From the NCBI RefSeq assembly GCF_002280785.1, contig NZ_NCEQ01000002.1, positions 62,001 through 126,000 on the forward strand: DNA of 64,000 bases. Reading direction: 5' to 3'. Below the pieces are notes generated by a model. It was not told the DNA's origin, did no database searches, and saw nothing but the letters and a program-made list of their open reading frames with translations. The stretch comes from Brevundimonas subvibrioides. GTDB taxonomy: Bacteria > Pseudomonadota > Alphaproteobacteria > Caulobacterales > Caulobacteraceae. The translations under genes were made by a program, and so were the position numbers. Positions 46,240 through 54,475 of this stretch are shown here, one piece after another. Position 1 is the stretch's first letter; every line of letters begins with the position of its first letter.

Positions 46240-46806
46240 ATGCGAACTGCCCGTATCCTGACCGTCTCCGCCATCGCCGTTTCGGCCGTCGCCCTGACCG
46301 CCTGTGGCGGCCTGCGCCAGTCCATCGGTCTGACCAAGGTCGTGCCGGACGAGTTCCTGACCGTCTCGTCGGCTCCGCTGACCGTGCCGCCGGAATACGG
46401 CCTGCGTCCGCCGGCTCCGGGCCAGCCGCGCCCGCAGGAACTGGCCCCCGAAAGCGCCGCCCGCCAGATCCTGCTGGGCCAGCGTCAGGCGATCACGCGC
46501 ACCCCGGGCGAACAGGCCCTGGTGGTCGCCGCCGGCGCCGACCGCGCCGACCCGCTGGCCCGCTATGTGATCGACGACGAGTTCGGCGACCTGGCGCACA
46601 AGGAAGAGAGCTTCGCCAACCGCATCCTGTTCTGGCGCCGCGACGACTCGGCCTCCCAGGCCCCGACCCAGACCCAGACAGCCCAGGGGGCGGTGACCAT
46701 CGACGCCGCCAGCGAGAACGCACGCCTGCAGGCGCTGACGGGCACGCAGAACTCGATCGTGATCGCGCCGCGCGGCTCGGGCGGGTTCAAGCTGCCGGGT
46801 CTGTAG
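46240..46806 (+). CDS. DUF3035 lipoprotein
   Basis: A 188-residue lipoprotein with lipobox VSAVALTAC near residue 22. Its mature N-terminus GLRQSIGLTKVVPDEFLTVS and PLTVPPEYGLRPPAPGQPR define the DUF3035 family, common in alphaproteobacteria after lspA. The rest is Gln/Thr-rich. Function unknown. Ends just before a family A repeat. Confidence 0.88.
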   Translation: MRTARILTVSAIAVSAVALTACGGLRQSIGLTKVVPDEFLTVSSAPLTVPPEYGLRPPAPGQPRPQELAPESAARQILLGQRQAITRTPGEQALVVAAGADRADPLARYVIDDEFGDLAHKEESFANRILFWRRDDSASQAPTQTQTAQGAVTIDAASENARLQALTGTQNSIVIAPRGSGGFKLPGL

Positions 46807-46811
46807 GACCT

Positions 46812-46946
46812 ATTCCTCCCCCATCGGGGGAGGGGGACCGCGTCTTCGCGGTGGAGGGGGCTGATCCAGACGGCGGCATGTGTGGCCGACCCCCTCCGTC
46901 ACGGCGCGAAGATGCGCCGCGCCACCTCCCCCGACGGGGGAGGATT
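46812..46946. repeat. 135-bp palindromic repeat, family A, copy 2 (opposite orientation)
   Basis: Outer hairpins CCTCCCCC-ATC-GGGGGAGG and CCTCCCCC-GAC-GGGGGAGG enclose GGAGGGGGCT...CCCCCTCC. Its left side (GGGGACCGCG..CGCGGTGGAGG) matches the reverse complement of the right side of the 4635-4763 copy, so it lies in the opposite orientation. Confidence 0.85.
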
Positions 46947-47007
46947 GGCTTGCGTCATCCCCTGGACAGTCCTTATTGCAGACGGACTTCTCCCCGGGAC
47001 CCTTCGC

Positions 47008-47457
47008 ATGACTGATCTTCGCTCACTGAGCCACCTGTCCGGGGTCGAACAACTGCGGCTCGGGTTCCAGGCCGACGAGAACGCCGCGCCGATCGCGAAG
47101 ACCCTCGACTACCGGCTCACCGAGGTCGAGGAAGGCCGGGTGGTGTTCGAGGGGACGCCGACGCGGGCGGTCTATAATCCCATCGGTACGGTGCACGGCG
47201 GCTGGATGGCGACCCTGCTGGACTCGGCCTGCGCCTGCGCGGTGCATTCGATGCTGAGGCCGGGACAGGTCTACACGACGCTGGAGATCAAGACGGTCTT
47301 CCACCGCGCCCTGACCGAGGGCGTGCCGGTGAAGGCCGAGGGGCGGATCGTGCAGATCGGACGGCGCGCAGGCTTCGCCGAGGCGGATCTGAAGGGCGTG
47401 GACGGCAAACTCTATGCGACCGCGACCTCCACCTGTCTGGTGATGGAGACGACGTAG
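47008..47457 (+). CDS. PaaI-type acyl-CoA thioesterase (hot-dog fold)
   Basis: A 149-residue thioesterase. The typical block NPIGTVHGGWMATLLDSA, with the catalytic-region Asp, is followed by TTLEIKTVFHRALTEG and a beta sheet ending TSTCLVME. Substrate unknown. Start at ATG 47008 downstream of the repeat; two bases of context before it are not a strong ribosome binding site. Confidence 0.85.
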   Translation: MTDLRSLSHLSGVEQLRLGFQADENAAPIAKTLDYRLTEVEEGRVVFEGTPTRAVYNPIGTVHGGWMATLLDSACACAVHSMLRPGQVYTTLEIKTVFHRALTEGVPVKAEGRIVQIGRRAGFAEADLKGVDGKLYATATSTCLVMETT

Positions 47458-47505
47458 CCAGCCCGGACCACGGTCGTCGCCGACCTGACCAGCGCCGATG
47501 GCGGG

Positions 47506-48237
47506 CTACATCGGCGGAACGACGCCGTCCTTGCCCATCGCCAGGAACCCGGCGGTGGTCGCACCCGCCGGTATGACGGCATAGACCTTCTGTCCAACCG
47601 CCAGTGACGGCCTTTCGGTGGGTTCGAACCGCACGATCGGCGTCCCCTCGGGAATGGTGACGTCGGCCGTGCCGCCCTCATAGGCGATGGTCAGCGTGCG
47701 GCCGCCGGACGAGGACTCGCTGCCGGCGACCGTCCCGTTGGTCATCATGCTCTGGCTTTCGACGGCGCCATTGGTCATGGCGCTCTGGCTTGCGACCGTG
47801 CCGTTGGTCATGGCGCTCGACGCGGCCGGGGCGCCACCCTTTGCCGCGACAACGCCCGGCGTGTCCCAGGCATAGTGGCCCTCGCCGGCTCCGCGCATCG
47901 ATTCGGGGAAGATCACCAGTTCGACCGCGCGCAGGGCCGTCTTCGGACCCGTTGTTGCGGTGCCGACGAAATCGCCGTCCTTGAGGGTCGAGAGGCTGGA
48001 CGAGACGACCCAGACAAATCGGGTGTCCGCCCCGACGGGTACGGAGACCGTCCGGCCGTCCCAGGTTTGAACCGTCATCGTATCGCCCGCCAGGGACTGG
48101 ACCGTTCCCCGCACACGAACGGTGCTGGGGGCGGCGACGGTCGCCTCTTCAACGGGGGGGGTGGGCTCGGGCGCAGAGCATGCGCCGAGCATCGCCAGCA
48201 CGGCAGGAATGAGGGCCAGATTTCTGATCGCGGTCAT
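47506..48237 (-). CDS. DUF5666-like lipoprotein with MTNG tandem repeats
   Basis: A 243-residue lipoprotein with lipobox AVLAMLGAC near residue 17. Residues 35-110 form a beta-strand domain (VRVRGTVQSLAGDTMTVQTW, VGADTRFVWV) like DUF5666, which recurs near the end (TIAYEGGTADVTIPEGTPIV). The middle has three copies of a Met-Thr-Asn-Gly repeat: AMTNGTVASQ, AMTNGAVESQ, MMTNGTVAGS. Start at ATG 48237, since the frame upstream lacks a signal. Function unknown. Confidence 0.75.
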   Translation of the reverse strand: MTAIRNLALIPAVLAMLGACSAPEPTPPVEEATVAAPSTVRVRGTVQSLAGDTMTVQTWDGRTVSVPVGADTRFVWVVSSSLSTLKDGDFVGTATTGPKTALRAVELVIFPESMRGAGEGHYAWDTPGVVAAKGGAPAASSAMTNGTVASQSAMTNGAVESQSMMTNGTVAGSESSSGGRTLTIAYEGGTADVTIPEGTPIVRFEPTERPSLAVGQKVYAVIPAGATTAGFLAMGKDGVVPPM

Positions 48238-48359
48238 GGTGCATCCGGGCGTCGGGAGATCGGCGTTCGACCCCCGTTTCGGCTCGCACACTGCACGTTC
48301 GTGGCGGCGCTTGCCATGGCTCCCGAGGTGTGACGAAACGTCCCCTCACCGGACCAGGG

Positions 48360-49634
48360 TCAGGCGTACCGCCGACGCTTCTCTGCGCTGATCAGCGTCG
48401 ACCGCACGAAGTCGGCGGGCGGGTCGGTCTCGGCGAGGACGGCTTCCTTGATGGCGCGCGGCTCGCCGAACAGGTGGCCCTGGCCCATGGAGATGTCGAG
48501 CTCGAGGATGTCGACGATCTGGCGTTCCGACTCGCACTTCTCGGCAATGACCTCGATGCCGTAGCGGCGGGTCAGCTGGGCGAAGTCGGCGGCCTGGATG
48601 TCGCGCAGCGACGGGATCGGCGAGCCGCCGTCGAGGTCCAGAAGCTGTTCGATCAGCAGGTCGGCGGCCACCTTGACGAAGCGGACGTCGGAGCGCTGCA
48701 GGTCGTTGAAGTCGAGGTCCAGGGTCTGGACCTTGTCGATCGAGAAGCGGAAGCCGAGGTCGGCCAGCTTGGCCATGTTGCGGGCCTCGACCGCGCCGCG
48801 GGCGTCGAAGGTCGCCTGACCCAGTTCGAAGATCAGGGCCTGGTTCAGGTCGCGGTTCTCGCTGAGGAACTCCAGGAACTGCGGGAAGAAGGTCTCGTCG
48901 CCCAGGGAGGACAGGGCCACGTTGCAGAAGACGCCGACCTTGCGGTCCTGACGGGCCAGGCGGCGCACGATCTGGGCGCAGCGGAACAGCAGCAGGTTGT
49001 CGATGGCGGGGACCAGACCCTCGCCCTCGGCGATGGACAGGTACTCGGCCGGCATCATGACCCGGTCCGTCGAATCGCGCAGGCGGGTGAAGCTCTCGTA
49101 GAAGACCGTGCGGCGCTGGGGCAGGGTGACGACGGGCTGGAGATAGAGGTCGACGCGGTTCTCCGAGAGGGCGTCGTGGACGGTCTTGAGCAGCAGGTTC
49201 GACTGGTGGTGACGGCGGGCCTCGACACTGTCGGGAGCGACCATGGGGGTGACCGACAGGCGCTGGTCGATGGAGACGCTCATCTGCTGGATCAGGTCTT
49301 CCAGCATGCGGACTTCGCCGGTCAGTTCATCGGTGCGCGACAGGGCGCCGGCCTCAATGGCGGTGGCCAGGTCGCCGAGCGCGGTCTGGGTCTGCTCCAG
49401 CGCGTCGGCGAGCAAACGGTGGGCCTCGCGGACCTGGCCGATCTCGGTGCGCAGGGCCTTGCGTTCGCCGATGCCGGTGAAGAGGGCGTGGGCCGCCGTC
49501 AGGACGCCCAGCACGCCGAGCGTCGCGGCCACGCCCGGGCCGATGCCGAGGCCGGCGCGCCACAGGAAGGCGCCGACCGTCATCGCCAGAAAGACGTAGC
49601 CGAAGAACAGGAAGCCGTTGGTCAGTGCGCGCAT
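48360..49634 (-). CDS. tipF: EAL-domain protein, TipF-like flagellar regulator
   Basis: A 424-residue membrane protein. Two membrane helices at about 8-25 and 34-55 are followed by a coiled coil (about 60-120) and an EAL domain (about 165-400). The catalytic EAL triad is not conserved: the position reads YESFTRL, and metal-binding residues look altered, as in TipF of Caulobacter, which binds c-di-GMP without breaking it and is needed for flagellar assembly. Identification rests on topology and domain order, so TipF is inferred. Confidence 0.82.
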   Translation of the reverse strand: MRALTNGFLFFGYVFLAMTVGAFLWRAGLGIGPGVAATLGVLGVLTAAHALFTGIGERKALRTEIGQVREAHRLLADALEQTQTALGDLATAIEAGALSRTDELTGEVRMLEDLIQQMSVSIDQRLSVTPMVAPDSVEARRHHQSNLLLKTVHDALSENRVDLYLQPVVTLPQRRTVFYESFTRLRDSTDRVMMPAEYLSIAEGEGLVPAIDNLLLFRCAQIVRRLARQDRKVGVFCNVALSSLGDETFFPQFLEFLSENRDLNQALIFELGQATFDARGAVEARNMAKLADLGFRFSIDKVQTLDLDFNDLQRSDVRFVKVAADLLIEQLLDLDGGSPIPSLRDIQAADFAQLTRRYGIEVIAEKCESERQIVDILELDISMGQGHLFGEPRAIKEAVLAETDPPADFVRSTLISAEKRRRYA

Positions 49635-49743
49635 GGGAACGGTGAAGTCCGACTTCCCGGATGGAATCGCCCGAGTATCGGGGTATCAGGACGAAACAGC
49701 TAGGGTGTGGGCCAAAGAAACCACGCCGAAACAGGGGATACGC

Positions 49744-50514
49744 ATGGAACTGTTCGATCTGACCGGCAAGGTCGCCGTCATCACGGGCTCGTCCAAGGGC
49801 ATCGGCAGGGCCATCGCCGAGCGGATGGCCGAGCATGGGGCCAGGGTGGTCATCTCGTCGCGCAAGGCCGGCCCCTGCGAAGAGGTCGCTCAGGAGATCA
49901 ACGGCAGATACGGGGAGGGCCGTGCGATGGCGATCCCGGCCAATATCGCCTCCAAGGAAGACCTGCAGCGGCTGGTCGACGAGACCAACGCCGCCTGGGG
50001 CAAGATCGACATCCTGGTCTGCAACGCGGCGTCCAACCCCTATGCCGGGCCGATGGCGGGGATCGCCGACGAGCAGTTCGAGAAGATCTTCCACAACAAT
50101 GTGCTGGCCAACCACTGGCTGACCCAGATGGTCGCGCCGCAGATGCTGGAGCGGAAGGACGGGGCGATCGTGATCATCTCGTCCATCGGCGGCCTGCGCG
50201 GCAATGCGTTGATCGGCGCCTACAATGTGTCCAAGGCGGCGGACATGCAGCTGGCGCGGAACCTGGCCGTCGAGTGGGGACCGTCGAACGTGCGGGTCAA
50301 CTGTATCGCGCCGGGCCTGATCCAGACCGACTTCGCCCGCTATCTGTGGGAAAATGAGGAGGTCCTGAAGGTGACGGTCGAACCGAACCCGATGAAGCGC
50401 ATCGGCCAGCCGGACGAGATCGCGGGCACCGCCGTCTATCTGTGCTCGAAGGCGGGCTCCTATGTGAACGGCCAGACCCTGGTGGTGGACGGCGGGCTGA
50501 CGATTGCCTGGTGA
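49744..50514 (+). CDS. Short-chain dehydrogenase/reductase (SDR)
   Basis: A 256-residue classical SDR. The cofactor motif TGSSKGIGRAIAERM, NAASNPY, active Ser in IISSIGG and the YNVSKAAD catalytic Tyr-Lys pair are present, as is PGLIQTDFARY. The Arg in SSRKAGP at the end of beta 2 suggests NADP preference. Substrate unknown; its overlap with the acyltransferase gene hints at lipid metabolism. Start at ATG 49744. Confidence 0.92.
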   Translation: MELFDLTGKVAVITGSSKGIGRAIAERMAEHGARVVISSRKAGPCEEVAQEINGRYGEGRAMAIPANIASKEDLQRLVDETNAAWGKIDILVCNAASNPYAGPMAGIADEQFEKIFHNNVLANHWLTQMVAPQMLERKDGAIVIISSIGGLRGNALIGAYNVSKAADMQLARNLAVEWGPSNVRVNCIAPGLIQTDFARYLWENEEVLKVTVEPNPMKRIGQPDEIAGTAVYLCSKAGSYVNGQTLVVDGGLTIAW

Positions 50515-51451
50515 GGCCGGCAAGGGCCGGGGCGCCGGGGGCCCGGGTCTTCGTCAGGATCTGATCTGGCGGCTGGAGGCGGTGCTGTTTGCGGGCTTCA
50601 TCGGCCTGATGCGGCTGATCGGCCTGGAAGCGGCGTCGAACTTCGGCGGCTGGGTGCTGCGGACGCTCGGCCCCGTCACGGGGACGCAGAAGACGGTGTT
50701 GCGGAACCTGCGGATCGCCTTCCCCGAGATGGGCGAGGAGGAGCGGCGACGGCTGGCCCTGGAACAGTGGGAACAGACGGGGCGAACCTTTGCCGAGACG
50801 GCGGTGATGGACCGGTTGACCCCGGCGTCGGGGCGGATCGACATCGTCGGGGCCGAACGGCTCGAGGCCATCCGGGCCTCGGGCAAGCCGGTGGTCTTCG
50901 TGTCCGGGCACATGGCGAATATCGAGACGATGGCCGCGGTTCTGGTGGCCTCGGGCGTGCCGGTGCAGGTGACCTATCGGGCGGCCAACAATCCCTATGT
51001 CGACGCCCAGATCATCGCGGCGCGGGCGCGGTACGGGGTGAAGCTGTTCGCCCCCAAGGGCGGGGACGGGGCGCGTGAGCTGCTGGCCGGGATGGCGCGC
51101 GGCGAGAGCGTCGCCCTGATGAACGACCAGAAATTTTCGGAAGGGCCGGAAGTGACCTTCTTCGGCCAGCCGGTGAACGCGGCGCCAGGGCCGAGTCGGC
51201 TGGCGCTACGGTTCGGCACGGTGCTGCAGCCGATGTCGGTGGTGCGGCTGCCGGGCGTGCGGTTCCGGGTCACGGCGCATGCGCCGATCGAACTGGCCAG
51301 GACCGGCGACCGGACGGGCGACATCCTGCGGGGGGTGCAGGCGATCACGCGCTTCGTCGAGGAGCGGGTGCGAGAGCATCCGGTGGACTGGTTCTGGGTC
51401 CACAAGCGGTGGCCGGATCGGGTCTACCGGGAGCTGCAAGACGCCGAGTAA
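50504..51451 (+). CDS. LpxL/HtrB-type lipid A acyltransferase
   Basis: A 315-residue membrane-anchored acyltransferase. One membrane helix near residues 25-45, then FVSGHMANIETMAAVL with the HX4E catalytic motif, VQVTYRAANNPYVDAQI, NDQKFSEGPEVTFFGQP and DWFWVHKRWPDRVY are all typical of lipid A secondary acyltransferases. It starts with TTG and overlaps the SDR gene by 11 bases. Confidence 0.86.
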   Translation: MPGEAGKGRGAGGPGLRQDLIWRLEAVLFAGFIGLMRLIGLEAASNFGGWVLRTLGPVTGTQKTVLRNLRIAFPEMGEEERRRLALEQWEQTGRTFAETAVMDRLTPASGRIDIVGAERLEAIRASGKPVVFVSGHMANIETMAAVLVASGVPVQVTYRAANNPYVDAQIIAARARYGVKLFAPKGGDGARELLAGMARGESVALMNDQKFSEGPEVTFFGQPVNAAPGPSRLALRFGTVLQPMSVVRLPGVRFRVTAHAPIELARTGDRTGDILRGVQAITRFVEERVREHPVDWFWVHKRWPDRVYRELQDAE

Positions 51452-51728
51452 CAGCGCGCTGACGTCTTGATGCAGGTTCGACCGGCCAGCTTTGCGGCGG
51501 TGCGGCCAAGCTTAATTCAAGAGCGACGGTCAGACGGATGAACTACTTCCGGCAGTACGATTTGGCGATGCTGGAGAATATTGCCGAGTTGTTTGCGTAC
51601 TACGCCGCATAGTTTTATTTGTCTTTTTGACTATCGGCCAAGACGAAAAGAGACTAGACCGCGCAATACGCTCCCGCCTGTGTCAATTTTCGACAGACGG
51701 CTATGGGGCAATAAGCCTATCAGCCGAC

Positions 51729-52436
51729 ATGGCTATGAGTTCGCGTGGTAATATCCTGATCGATGGCCTTACCGTCGACGATCGTGACCAAATCATCGCC
51801 GTTGCTGCTGATTTCGACTTTCGATTGGGCCATGTTTTCATGGAGCCGTCAGATGTCGTCGAGACTATCTATTTCGTCGACGAAGGCATCGTGTCTGCTG
51901 TCGCCCTGATGCAAGACGGGCGCAGCGTCGAGGCCTATATGGTCGGCCGGGAAGGCTTCATCGGCTCCACGGCCTGGCAAATCCCCGCCAAGACGACGGT
52001 TCGCTATGTCGCCCAGATGGCCGGAAAGTCTCGCAGGGTCGAGGCGCGGCGAATGCGTGAGATGGCCGCGAGAAGTCACAGCCTGCGGGTCGTCATGGCC
52101 ACCTATGACGCGGCCTTGCAAAGGGAACTGGAGCAATCCTCCGCCTGCAACGCCATCCACACCCTGGAGCGGCGCTTCTCCAAATGGCTGCTTCGGGCCC
52201 ATGACAGGGCCGACGGCGCGGTGTTGCAGATGACGCAGGAGTTCCTGGCCAACATGCTGGGTTCGCAACGCACGACGGTGAACGAGGCGGCTCAGAACCT
52301 GATGCGCCGCGGTGCGATCACCTTTTCACGAGGCCGGGTGACGGTGCTGAACCGGCAGATTCTCGAGGCCTCGGCCTGCGAATGCTACGGCGCGACCCGG
52401 GGAACCGCCGACGGGATTTCACGCGTCGACGGATGA
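51729..52436 (+). CDS. Crp/Fnr family transcriptional regulator
   Basis: A 235-residue regulator. The N-terminal effector domain has ILIDGLTVDDRDQIIAVA and VVETIYFVDEGIVSAVALM; the C-terminal winged helix carries LQMTQEFLANMLGSQRTTVN as recognition helix. No FNR-type cysteine cluster is seen (only cysteines SSACNAI and SACECYG), so an oxygen-sensing Fe-S cluster is unlikely. The start is uncertain: ATG at 51729 or 51735, or TTG at 51627. The upstream 51560-51660 is noticeably AT-rich for this chromosome. Confidence 0.87.
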   Translation: MAMSSRGNILIDGLTVDDRDQIIAVAADFDFRLGHVFMEPSDVVETIYFVDEGIVSAVALMQDGRSVEAYMVGREGFIGSTAWQIPAKTTVRYVAQMAGKSRRVEARRMREMAARSHSLRVVMATYDAALQRELEQSSACNAIHTLERRFSKWLLRAHDRADGAVLQMTQEFLANMLGSQRTTVNEAAQNLMRRGAITFSRGRVTVLNRQILEASACECYGATRGTADGISRVDG

Positions 52437-52510
52437 AGCGCTCTGCCGGCGTGACGGCCGCATGTATGACGGTTGGCCGGGCGATAGAGTATCTCTGAAA
52501 TCGCTGGGAT

Positions 52511-52699
52511 GTGAGCGGCTCTTTCGCTGAGAGCATCCCCATGCTCCGCTGCCTCGTCAGGCTCCACGAGGGTCCCGGAACACCGCCGAACGTCGAGGAC
52601 GTCGATGCGGTCGACGATTGCGACGCCAGGGATCTGGCGCTGATGCGGTTGCGGCTGACGCGGGGCTATACCTGCGCCCGGATCTGTCGCCGGGACTAA
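52511..52699 (+). CDS. Possible small protein, 62 residues
   Basis: The frame from a GTG reads SGSFAESIPMLRCLVRL, then DVDAVDDCDARDLALMRLRL, and ends TRGYTCARICRRD. The DARDLALMRLRLTRGY part looks like a real soluble helix and not random high-GC sequence. No ribosome binding site stands out. The window 52437-52742 between the Crp-type gene and the receiver gene holds nothing else I can support. Confidence 0.3.
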   Translation: MSGSFAESIPMLRCLVRLHEGPGTPPNVEDVDAVDDCDARDLALMRLRLTRGYTCARICRRD

Positions 52700-52742
52700 A
52701 AGATCGCGGAACTGAAACGCGACAGCGCCCCGAACCGAGGCG

Positions 52743-53276
52743 TCAGGCCTTGCCGGAACCGTCGGTGTTCGTGGAGGCATCTTCCGCAACGTCGGTCGAA
52801 CGACGGCGCGGGCCCTTGTAGCTTGCGACATTCGAGGTCCGCCGACGGTCCGGGCCGAAATAGTTGTCGGTCTTCACATAGGGGCGCGGGCGCATGATGA
52901 CGGCCTGGATGCGGTCGAACACCGCCTTGGCGGTGATCGGCTTGACCACGAACTCGTTCACCCCGGCGTCGCGGGCCTCAACCACGCGATGCTTCTCCGA
53001 ATGGCCGGTCATCATGATGATCGGCAGATAGGGATTGGCGCTGTCGGGGCTGTTGCGAACCAGGCGAGTGAACTCCACCCCGTCCAGAGGGAACATGTTG
53101 AAGTCGACGATGGCGAGATCGATCTGATGATCGCGCAAGACGTCGAGCGCCATGGCGCCGTCGGATACCTCGCGGATGTTGCGAATGCCCGCTGACTGCA
53201 GGATGGCGGACGTGATGGCTCGCATGTGCTGGTTGTCGTCGACCAGCAGGATGTTGAGCGATTGAAGGGCGGACAT
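52743..53276 (-). CDS. Single-domain response regulator with GPDRRR tail
   Basis: A 177-residue CheY-type receiver: ILLVDDNQHMRAIT, phospho-acceptor in DLAIVDFNMFPLDG, IMMTGH and VVKPITAKA. The tail after the receiver has VKTDNYFGPDRRRTSNVA and YKGPRRRSTD, Arg-rich and without a DNA-binding domain. The YFGPDRR motif matches FSGPDRR in the receiver at 19946-20530. It is alone, without a kinase gene next to it. Confidence 0.88.
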   Translation of the reverse strand: MSALQSLNILLVDDNQHMRAITSAILQSAGIRNIREVSDGAMALDVLRDHQIDLAIVDFNMFPLDGVEFTRLVRNSPDSANPYLPIIMMTGHSEKHRVVEARDAGVNEFVVKPITAKAVFDRIQAVIMRPRPYVKTDNYFGPDRRRTSNVASYKGPRRRSTDVAEDASTNTDGSGKA

Positions 53277-53363
53277 TTGGTAATCAGGCCGAGGCCGCCC
53301 CTACGGCGGTCTGATCCATGATTTTACGGGTAAAGATCAGCGAGGTCCACGCGGAACGAAAGC

Positions 53364-54224
53364 TTAGCCGCTCGTGTAAGCGTTTTCCGGGGCCGATTCA
53401 CCGATCATCAGGGACGGATCACAGTTCCGATCGCGCCATTTCATGCGCCAGCACAGATGCGGCCCGGTGGCGCGGCCCGTCATTCCGACCCGTCCGATGA
53501 CGTCGCCGCGGGTGATTCTCTGGGTCGGCAGGACGTCGATGCGCGACTGGTGCAGATAGGCGGTGATCAGGCCCTGACCGTGGTCGATCAGCGTCAGGCC
53601 GCCTTCGAAATGCATGCCGGCGCGGGCGAAGGTGACGACGCCGTCTGCGGGCGCCCGGATCGGAGAACCGGCCGGTGCGGCCAGGTCTATGCCGTAGTGC
53701 GGCCGGGCGGGCGTGCCGTTCAGGACGCGCTGGGAACCCCACAGGCTGGTCACCCGATAGCTGTCCAGCGGCCAGGTGAAGCCGGAGCGGAAGTCGTCGG
53801 CGTCGGCGCGGCTGGCGAAGCCCTCGGTCTTCAGCACGATCTCTTCCTGGATCCGGGCGAGCAGCGTCGGGTCGGACGGCTCGACCGTCGACGGGGGCAG
53901 GCCGTTGATGCGGGTCGAGGGGAAGCTCCCGGGCGCGATGGACAGGGTGCGACGGGCGACGCGGACCTGGCCGCGCACCTCCAGCTGGACCGACGGCGGG
54001 GCGTCGCGGTCGAAGCCGACGATGAACAGGCCGGCTGCGGAAGCGGTGCTCAGGGCTTCTCCGTCAATGAAGACCATGGCCCGCGGCTCCGCCCGTCCCA
54101 TGGCGAACCCGCCCTGGACGAAACGGCCGTTCAGGGCGAGACCGTCGCTCGGCTCGGCGAAGGCTGGACCCGAGAGGGCAGCGGCGCCGGCGCCCAGGAT
54201 CAGGCCGCGCCGCGAAGGCGTCAC
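53364..54224 (-). CDS. Secreted M23 family metallopeptidase
   Basis: A 286-residue peptidase with a Tat-like signal (TPSRRGLILGAGAAALSGPAFA). The LytM-like domain has HYGIDLAAPAGSPIRAPADG, HGQGLITAYLHQSRI and, in place of the usual HLHxE, GPHLCWRMKWRDRN. The HxxxD and other residues are intact. It probably trims peptidoglycan cross-links. Starts with GTG overlapping the DUF2093 stop (GTGA). Confidence 0.86.
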   Translation of the reverse strand: MTPSRRGLILGAGAAALSGPAFAEPSDGLALNGRFVQGGFAMGRAEPRAMVFIDGEALSTASAAGLFIVGFDRDAPPSVQLEVRGQVRVARRTLSIAPGSFPSTRINGLPPSTVEPSDPTLLARIQEEIVLKTEGFASRADADDFRSGFTWPLDSYRVTSLWGSQRVLNGTPARPHYGIDLAAPAGSPIRAPADGVVTFARAGMHFEGGLTLIDHGQGLITAYLHQSRIDVLPTQRITRGDVIGRVGMTGRATGPHLCWRMKWRDRNCDPSLMIGESAPENAYTSG

Positions 54225-54415
54225 TGATCGACCATCCGGGACAGGGCTTCGGCCGGACTGAAATAGGGTTCCTGATGCTCGACGGACCAGTAGCGCAGGA
54301 TCTCGAGCGGGATCGGCCGGCCGGAGACGGCGCACAGGACGAAGGGGCCGGGCTTGAGCACGGCGAATTCGCCGTCGCCGTAGTGGAGGGTCGCGGGGGA
54401 GGGGACGGAGGTCAT
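54221..54415 (-). CDS. DUF2093 family protein
   Basis: A 64-residue protein of a short alphaproteobacterial family of unknown function. The hallmark LHYGDGEFAVLKPGPFVLCAV, followed by GRPIPLEILRYWSVEHQEPY, covers nearly the whole protein. It is coupled to the M23 gene by a GTGA overlap, which suggests a joint role in the envelope. Confidence 0.88.
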   Translation of the reverse strand: MTSVPSPATLHYGDGEFAVLKPGPFVLCAVSGRPIPLEILRYWSVEHQEPYFSPAEALSRMVDQ

Positions 54416-54453
54416 GAGCGGAAGGGTAGCGGACGAGGCGGCGCCGCGGCTAG

Positions 54454-54472
54454 CCTCTCCCGCCGGGAGAGG
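54454..54472. terminator. Short palindrome at the xseA 3' end
   Basis: CCTCTCCC-GCC-GGGAGAGG is a perfect 8-bp stem with a 3-base loop, starting four bases from the xseA stop codon. The hairpin wording matches the terminal hairpin of the family C repeat, so it may be a fragment of that element that serves as a terminator. Confidence 0.55.
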
Positions 54473-54475
54473 GAT

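Noticed and set aside
51538..51612. 24-codon frame MNYFRQYDLAM in the AT-rich pocket
   Set aside because: No convincing ribosome binding site and no support besides the frame; could be a leader peptide but this cannot be shown.
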